From NCBI RefSeq assembly GCF_048544455.1, contig NC_133528.1:48827502-48891501 (forward strand): DNA of 64,000 nucleotides, given 5' to 3'. The notes under the pieces are model-generated. The model made no database searches and was not told the origin of the DNA. It saw only the letters and a list, made by a program, of their open reading frames with translations. The DNA is from Silene latifolia (Eukaryota; Streptophyta; Magnoliopsida; Caryophyllales; Caryophyllaceae). Shown in pieces: positions 57,172 to 64,000 of the stretch (positions within the stretch are counted from its first letter, which is position 1; every line of letters begins with the position of its first letter). Position numbers and translations under genes: made by a program.

Positions 57172-57392
57172 GTCTTCCCTCCTTAAAAAGAACTTCGTCC
57201 CCGAAGTTCAACCCATACACAAAACAAAATATACTATCTCAACTCCGACACAACAACATAACCAAAACACAAAACAAAACTCCTAACCAAAACTCAGACT
57301 GACTCAAAACAACTAGTAACTTTTACCAAAACCACATAAACCATACCAAAACCTTATGCGATCACCTCTTACCCCCTCTAAAAGAAACATGG
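57172..57392 (-). other. Tekay-like polypurine tract and conserved hairpin
   Basis: Minus-sense AAGGAGGGAAGAC adjoins the LTR. The 20-mer GAACTTCGTCCCCGAAGTTC at 57190-57209 has perfect 8-bp arms and a 4-base loop. Rest: A/C-rich, non-coding. Confidence 0.7.
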
Positions 57393-59203
57393 TTACGTCC
57401 CCATAACCACACATACCTGATCAAAAGGAGACGGATACCGCTCCCTTATAGCCTCTTCCGCCTCCCAAGTAGCTTCCTCAACCTCATGGTTAGACCAAAG
57501 AACCTTAAGCAACACTGTTTCCCCATGTCTAGTTTTTCGAACCATGCGATCAAGAATCTGTTTTGGCACCTCAAGATAAGACAAGGACTCATCCAACTCG
57601 ATGTTCTCCACCTCTTACACATGTGAAGAATGGCTCACATACTTCTGTAACTGAGACACATGAAACACATTATGCACCCTATCCAAAGTCGCTGGTAACG
57701 CTAACCGGTAAGTAACCTCCCCCACACGATCCACAATCTCATATGGTCCGATAAACTTCTGGCCCGGCTTCCCTTTCTTACCAAACCTCATGACCCCACG
57801 CATTGGAGACACTTTCAAAAGAACCTTGTCCCCAACCTGAAACTCTATGTCGCGACGATGTAAGTCTGCATAACTCTTTTGTTGATCCTGGGCCGCTTTC
57901 ATCTTTTGCCTGATCAGCTTAACCTGTTCTACCATCTCTTGTACCATCTGTGGTCCTAAAACCACGGCCTCAGCTCTATCATCCCAGCAAATTGGACTCC
58001 TACACCTCCTCCCATACAAAGCCTCAAACGGTGTCATCCCAATACTCGTGTGGTCGTATTTGTTATATGAAAACTCAATCAGATCCAACCTATCCTCCCA
58101 GCTACCACCAAACTCCATCACACCAGCCCTCAACATGTCCTCCAAAGTCTTGATGGTCCTCTCTATCTGCCCATCTGTCGCAGGATGAAAAGCTGTACTC
58201 ATCTTCAAGGTAGTTCCCATCACTCCTACAACTCTCTCTAAAACCGAGATATGAACCTCGCATCTCTATCTGACACTATATCCTTAGGCACCTCATGCAA
58301 ATGAATCACATGCTTCCTATAAGCCAAAGCTAACTGTATCTTGGTCCAAATATCTTTCATCGGAACAAAGTGAGCTGACTTGGTCAAACGATCAACTATT
58401 ACCCATATCATGTTGTTACCCTGTTGACTCCTCGGCAAACCCACGATAAAATCCATCGAGATAGACTCCCATTTCCATTCAGGCACCTCAAGAGACTGAA
58501 TCTTACCTTGTGGTCGTCACTGCTCCCCCTTAACTCTCTAACATGTCAAACATCGAGCCACAAACTCAGCTATTTCCTTCTTCATCCCAGGCCACCAGAA
58601 AGTCTTCTTCAAATCTTTATACAACTTGTCACGGACTGGATTTACAGAATATGGTGGGCAATGAGCCTCTGCCATGATCTCCTTTTTCAACTCCTCATCA
58701 TTAGGAACACACCACCTGCCATCAAATCTCATACTGCCATATATATGAATAGAGAATCGAGACACTGTCCTTTTCTCTACTCCAGCTCTCCACTCCTCAA
58801 TCTTAGGATACAAAGCCTGTTTCCTGCGAATGTCATCATAAAGATCTGGCTCCACTGTCAAGTCCCCTCTAGCATCCCCATTCTGTATCATATGTATCCC
58901 TATTTTCCCCACCTCATCTCTCAATCTCACCAAAGACATAGCTGTGCATAGAGAACGCATATTTTTCTTGCTCACCGCATCAGCAACCACGTTTGCCTTC
59001 CCTTCATGGTATATAATATCCATGTCATAATCCCCTATCAGCTCCATCCACCTCATCTGTCTCATGTTCAACTCCTTTTGAGTGAAGATGTACTTCAGAC
59101 TCTTGTGATCTGAAAACACCTTAAAGGTCGCCCCATAAAGATAGTGCCTCCAAATCTTGAGAGCAAACACAACTGCACCCAACTCCAGATCATGTGTCGG
59201 ATA
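57393..59203 (-). pseudogene. Tekay-type chromovirus pol remnant: RNase H end, integrase, chromodomain
   Basis: Minus sense from 59203: '[24 protein letters not shown]', '[34 protein letters not shown]' (RNase H), 'VVADAVSKK', the zinc HHCC block ending 'FVARCLTC', integrase core 'MPEWKWESISMDFIVGLP', 'DRLTKSAHFVP', 'SDRDARFISRF' and 'DGQIERTIKTLEDMLRA'. The C-terminal 'VGDKVLLKVSP' and a chromodomain follow ('LPVPKQILDR'-like, 'VKVLW'-like, 'EEATWEAEEAIRERYP'). Stops: TAG and TGA near 58520-58545 (Gln/Arg codons expected), TAG near 58240 (Trp expected), TAA near 57612; one frame change near 58230. RT, protease and gag are missing because the sequence runs directly into an LTR at about 59203. 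In live elements the chromodomain guides insertion into marked chromatin. Confidence 0.9.
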
Positions 59204-60079
59204 GTGTGTAGCCCTGCCAGATTACCCATCGCAACAAGCAATCCCCACCGCCAGTGGGGGACCGTAGCCAATCCCCACCTAAGCCCCGCTCATCAACGAG
59301 CGATAACCCTGTTCATTATTGTCCACATCCCCTACTGTGGCGGGTTCCACAGAGGGCAAAACTAGGGCGTGAAGCCGCTCCCGCAAGTGACTCTACTCAA
59401 GAACCATCACCACAACCACACCAATTCCAACGCTCCAACAATGATCAGCAGACAACCAATCATACACAATACAACACAATCTCAAATCAATTAAACATGA
59501 ACTGAGTAGGAAAACCCTACCTTATCGCCAATCCATGAAAAGCATACACATATAGCCAAGCAAGACTCCAAGACGCATCCTACAAACGGTAACCACATCC
59601 TATTACAAGACTACCCCAGAAGCCTACGGAGAGACGACGACAAAGCAATGACTAACCTAGCGATTCGAACCGACAACGACAATGACGACATCCTCACTAG
59701 CGTCCTTCATATGTAACCCAATCCCCTTCCATGGTTAGTTTCTAGGCTAGATGAGAGTGTAGGGAGAAGGTGGGTGATAGGTGAGAGAGGAATATATTAG
59801 GGTTAGAGAGAAATGGAACCGTGAAAATAAAATAAGACTTGCGAACTTGTGTTTTATAATTACGCGTCAACATCGGCTATACTCGGTCGAGTACTCTCAT
59901 ATTCGGCCGAGTAAGCCTTACACGGTCGAATGTTCTCACTACTTGGCCGAGTAGCCTCTACTAGGTCGAGTAATCAACTGCATAAGTCACTTATCTTACT
60001 TATCCTCTTACCTATCCCCTCCTAGGGTCTTCCGTGGTCAAAGGGTCGGTAAAAGGGTCCCTAAACATGGCGGGTATTA
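59204..60079 (-). repeat. Truncated LTR of a second Tekay-like element (minus sense)
   Basis: Minus-sense start TGTAATACCCGCC at 60079; its far part is lost at the junction with the RNase H remnant. Minus-sense TATAAAAC at + strand 59851-59858, preceded by five ACTCGGTCGAGT-type sites 19-21 bp apart (59881, 59901, 59920, 59941, 59960). It differs from the LTR at 57171 in start and site sequence, so it is another subfamily. Confidence 0.8.
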
Positions 60080-60450
60080 CACACGGCCTTATAAACATTA
60101 TTACAACCCAACTAAAACAAAACGTGATACAACATGATATTTTGAAATCTGTTTCATAACCATTGCATCCCCCTATACCTGAGGACGACATCACGCTACC
60201 ATCACCAACAAACGCACGATAGTGTGAAACACCATAATCATATTAACATTCATTGCATATATGCAATCTCATAGACGGGGTGCTACTATCACCAACAACC
60301 ATAACAACATCTCAACTCCAGGGAATACTACAACAAGGTCACAATGTTTACCATGGACGATTTACATGACGATTGGGAGGCAACATTACAAACAACATCT
60401 ATACCACCACTCATAGGGTCAAAGTCTCACATAACCATTCTCACACTTAT
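60080..60450. other. Unassigned stretch, possibly a degraded LTR
   Basis: No gene. Minus-sense words such as GTAGCACCCCGTC and GGTGATGGTAGCG recall the downstream half of the LTRs in this window, but the match is too weak to name. It is cut by the Athila-like LTR at 60451. Confidence 0.35.
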
Positions 60451-62111
60451 TGATGTGACTCATATCTGCACACTTTTAGTCCCCGAACTAGCCTCGTTCC
60501 TATGCTTTCTTGTAGGTATTAGGGTCGTTTCTTATCTTTAGCTTCCCACTTTGCATATTCAATTATTTGAGTTTTTGTGTCCCTGGTAGGAGAGGAATGC
60601 TAACCTTGCATTTATGGAGTAATTTGGAGCTAAATAGATCGCATCTAACGACCAAGCAACAAGGAGGAGACCAATACTAAAGGCCTAAGTAGAAAGAACA
60701 AGTAGATTGGGCAATGATGAAGACCCCTACGACCCCTTAATGATCCCCATGGATCTTGAGGCAGTTAAAGAAGAGGAAACTATCCTGACCCATGATTCGG
60801 GGGTCCAAAGAGCAGACCAAGCATCCTGAAGAGCTCAGACCGAGCGTCCTGAGGAACAACCAGGGCGTCCCGAGCTCAGCCCGAGCGTCTCATGCTCCGG
60901 CTGGGCGGTTCCCTATACAGTATGAGCATCCAACGTAGGGAGGTCGTGAGGTTCCTTAAGGACTTGAAAGGCGTTAACCTTCTTCTTAGGGACTTAATCG
61001 TCATTTAAGCCCTTAGTAACCCTAATACTTGTACTTAGTATAAATACCCCATTGTTTTAGGGGATTAATCATTAAGTTATTTACCAATTCCTAATCAAGT
61101 TTTAGTAGGTTAATTACATTGTAATCCTTAATTCAATCTTAATTAAATCTTAATCTTTCTTTAATCATTCAAGTGTTCTTAGATTTAGTTAGTTAATTTG
61201 AAGACTATTTGGGTTTATTGAAGAATTGACAACTTTTCATCATTCATCAAGTGTTCTTCTAGTATTCTTTGCTTATTATTTGGATCATCCTTAAGTTGGT
61301 ATAATCCCTTTTATCTTTTGCTTTATTATTGTTCATTACTTTACTCATTCACCATGTTCAACTTTGTTAGTATGATTGACACCCTTATTAGCATGTTTAC
61401 TATGATCATGAGTGAGTAGTCTCTTAGCTAGGGTTAATGGGGGATTAGGGGGATTTAATCATTGGGGTAGATCTATACTTAATTTAATGTGTTTTCATAT
61501 GATTGCTTGCTTGTTGTAGTTTCAACTTATGCACATATTATGCTTGATGAAATGCTTGATTGACAACCTAGCAAAAATCTCCAATCCATTCAACAAGACT
61601 TGTAAAATATAAACTAACTCAAGCCTTGTTAGACCATGCATATAGTTGAATAGGAATAAACTAAGTCGACTTGTAGGTGTTGTACAGTCTTGACCGACTC
61701 GGCTCCGGGACCCAAATCTTCCTAGGAATTGTAAGACATAAACTAACTCGATTCCACTACAACAATAATTTGCTTGCATCTATGTAAACGTGTTTGTATG
61801 ATCTTTACCATGTTTCCCCTATACACCCATGGCACCCTAGTGTGATAATCAATTGTTTACAAACTCTATTTTTTTATTTGCCTTGTTTTGCTTTCATTTC
61901 TTTACATTTCACTGTTAAGTACTTTAGATTGCAAACTTCAAACTCAACCCAAATTGTGACACTCTAAGACATCGCTTTTTACAACCGATAACTTAATCCA
62001 ATACCCGTCCCTTGGGATCCGACCTTTACTTACCACTCTACTAAGAATAGTTAGTTGAGTTTATAAATGGTGTTTGATAGGGAGAATAGACGACAAATCG
62101 ACCCCTCATCA
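60451..62111 (+). repeat. Athila-like 5' LTR
   Basis: TGATGTGACTCATATC to CCCCTCATCA, about 1.66 kb. TATAAATA at 61039-61046. Upstream of it an array of AGCGTCCT-type octamers starts at 60820, 60843, 60864, 60884, 60904 and 60925 (20-23-bp steps). The far end is fixed by the primer site three bases later. Confidence 0.88.
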
Positions 62112-62114
62112 AAA

Positions 62115-62132
62115 TGGCGCCGTTGCCGGGGA
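62115..62132 (+). other. Athila-like primer-binding site (tRNA-Asp)
   Basis: TGGCGCCGTTGCCGGGGA, the exact complement of the tRNA-Asp 3' end as known in plants. Confidence 0.93.
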
Positions 62133-62246
62133 CGGTGTTCAATTGAATTGTTATCATATGTTGTTTTTAGTTGTGTCTTCCTTAGCCTTGGGGAAGTCAA
62201 ATTCCTCAAGGTAGTTTTAATTGTTTTCTAGTTGTTTAATATTTGC

Positions 62247-64000
62247 ATGTCTAGGAGATCACAAGGTGAACCTTTGCCTATTGATCCCGAGATTGAAAGA
62301 ACCTTGACCAATATTAGAAGAGTTGTTAGAGGAACTTCGACAATTGTGGGTATTGGAGAACTTGTGGACATTGGTATCGTCCAATCGGATAGTGTTGAGT
62401 TTACCAACCCTTTTGCAAGACAAGGAGAGGAAAACCCAACCCCAAACCAACAACAAAATCAACCTACAATGCCTAAGTTGTCACCTCATTCCGTACCAAC
62501 CGAGGAGAACCTACCAAATGGTATTCCAACACCACCTCACTTAATCGGTAACTTCATTGCCAAATCCGCATTCATACAATTAGTTGAGAGAAGTCAATTT
62601 GGACGGATGCGTAGTGAGGATTCTCATTTACACATGGAGACTTTTTGTGACTATTGTGATGCAATCTCTTAAACGGGGATGACTCAAGACCAAATTCGAT
62701 GGGTATTGTTTCCTTTTCCCTTAATCGGAACCGCAAAGCAATGGTTAAAAAGCCTAGACAAGGCCACTCCTAGTATTGATTCATGGAAGAAGTTAGCATT
62801 TTCCTTCTACAAAAAAGTTCTACCCTCCGAAAAAGACCAACATGTTAAGAGCCCAAATCACCGGGTTCAAGCAAAGAGATGAAGAGTCCTTATATGAGGC
62901 ATGGGAAAGATTCAAAGATACATGTCGCTCTTGTCCTCATCATGGACTCAGTGAATGGTTTCTTGTTCAACAATTTTAGAATGGGTTGTATGAAGATGCA
63001 AGGAATGTGCTCAACATGGGTTCTAATGGAAGTTTCACCGAGGTTGATGACAACCAAACATGGGCAAAGATAGAAGAGATGGCGGTTCATAACTCTGAAT
63101 ACAGTAGGCCAAGAAAAGCGACTAGGGGAGGGAGACATGAAGTTGACTCCATCACACAATTGAGTGCCGATTTGAGTGCCCAACTAACCTCCCATATTAA
63201 CACAATGAACTTGAAATTTGAGAAGGCCCTATCCAAGATGAATGAGGCTTCTCAATCAGCCAAGCAACATGTCAATGCCATGGTGATGACTTCCTCTATC
63301 CCAAATGTAGTGTGTGAGAATTGTGGAACCTTGGTACATGATCAACAAGAGTGTAGGGGCACAAGTGAGCAAGTGAATGCTTTCCAAGAATACAAGAATG
63401 GCACCCCTTACTCCAACTACTACAATGAAAATACCAAATTCCACACAAACTTCCCATACAAAAGCCAAAATGTTCAAAATCCTCAACCCACATACACCCC
63501 ACCTCCAATGAAAAACCCTACCCAAAGAGCATACTTCAACCAAAACCAACCATCTTACAATCAATTCAATTACCAAGCTTTTGATGTTCAAAAAACGGTC
63601 TTCCAAATGCAAAAGAGCCAACAAGATTTCTTTCCCCAAATGCAAAGAGATATCCAAGCCAAAGACACAACCATCAACAATATCCTTGCTCACACCAAGA
63701 TGTTGGAGACTCAATTGTCTCAATTGGCCTCTTCAAGTTCCTAAAGACAAAAAGGACAATTACCTCCCCAAGGTAATCCTCCTACAATACATAAGACTAT
63801 CAATGCCATCCACTTGGGGAGTGGTACAAGATGTGAGAGACCTAAGATGCCCATTGAAGAGGATGTTGTTGAAGAAAATGTCAAGCAAAATGTTATGATT
63901 GAACCATTAAAAAGGAATCCTAAGGTGGTAGAGCCAACTACCAATGACTCATCAAAGAAGAGAAATGAAGAGAAGGCCAAAGAAGTTGAAAATGAGCCTA
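62247..64000 (+). pseudogene. Athila-type Gag, broken, with the start of the protease linker
   Basis: Starts at the ATG 62247 ('MSRRSQGEPLPIDPEIE'). Capsid region: 'FIQLVERSQFGRMRSEDSHLHMETF', 'LFPFPLIGTAKQWLKSL', 'WKKLAFSFYKKVLP', then after a frame change 'ITGFKQRDEESLYEAWERF' and 'YEDARNVLNMGSNGSF'. A CCHC knuckle (CENCGTLVHDQQEC) and an Asn/Pro/Gln-rich stretch follow. After the stop at 63744 another frame has 'INAIHLGSGT', the counterpart of the conserved 'AITLRSG' before the Athila protease. Breaks: TAA near 62670, a frame change near 62846, TAG near 62978, TAA near 63743. A live copy would form the particle. Confidence 0.88.

Larger units (their letters stand above)
60451..64000 (+). 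mobile_element. Athila-like (Ty3/gypsy) element, 5' part, runs off the window
   Basis: The 5' LTR (60451-62111), tRNA-Asp primer site and a Gag of the Athila type on the + strand. The LTR start TGATGTGAC, the text near 61260-61330 and the primer site are shared with the 4318-21438 element, which appears to be a shortened relative. The 3' part is outside the window. Confidence 0.88.

Noticed and set aside
62259..63723. Minus-strand frames opposite the Athila-type Gag
   Set aside because: Shadows of the recognised Gag.
1..64000. tRNA or rRNA genes
   Set aside because: Only tRNA-complementary primer sites of retroelements were seen; no cloverleaf gene or rRNA segment recognised by reading.

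Overview
This is plant nuclear DNA, and almost all of it is transposable elements. The lineage suggested is the pink family (Caryophyllaceae, for example Silene or relatives). The reasons are a Tat-clade gypsy element that looks like Retand of Silene latifolia (antisense ORFs plus an amplified tandem repeat), the mix of Angela-, SIRE-, Athila- and Tekay-type retroelements, and AT-rich spacers. This is inferred from element types, not from a database match. I can defend only one ordinary host gene: an intronless polygalacturonase-inhibiting protein (PGIP) at 34097-35095 on the + strand, with a TATA box 41 bp upstream and a small DNA transposon on each side.

Left block (1-3226): a 3' LINE remnant, an almost perfect 750-bp tandem duplication, and spacer. 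Nest 1 (3227-32859): a 277-bp Stowaway MITE has been inflated to 29.6 kb. A Mutator-like element (MULE, 3281-24666, 9-bp target duplication) sits in it. Inside the MULE transposase gene is a 17.1-kb Athila-like element on the minus strand (4318-21438, duplication ACAAC). Inside the coding frame of that element is an Angela/Tork-type Copia (9383-19477, duplication GTAGG). The two Copia LTRs each carry a further DNA transposon (10009-10344 and 17621-18572). A second insertion in the same Stowaway is a Retand-like element (24842-32797, duplication TTACC).

Middle block (32862-42565): a MITE, the PGIP gene, a 470-bp Mutator-type MITE, pieces of gypsy and Copia elements, a solo LTR (37888-39219), a CACTA-like stretch rich in TGACGG palindromes, and the 3' LTR of a Tekay-like chromovirus. 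Nest 2 (42566-60079): the 3' LTR of another Tekay-like element is split by a 13.2-kb SIRE-type Copia (42893-56103, duplication ACCAC), which itself holds a solo gypsy LTR (52471-53994, duplication ATAAG). The Tekay pol remnant follows at 57393-59203 and is fused to a truncated LTR. The right edge (60451-64000) is the start of an Athila-like element on the + strand that runs off the window.

Nearly every element ORF is broken; several of the stops look like C-to-T changes, as expected from methylated, silenced DNA. The main unexplained signal is shared by the unrelated LTRs. In each, short near-palindromic sites repeat about every 20 bp just upstream of the LTR TATA box, and the site sequence differs from family to family (ACTCGATCGAGT, ACTCGGTCGAGT, ACTCGGCCGAGT, GTCGATCGAC, CGGGCGTCTT). 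The SIRE element separately repeats a hairpin motif in its LTRs, its gag and its pol.
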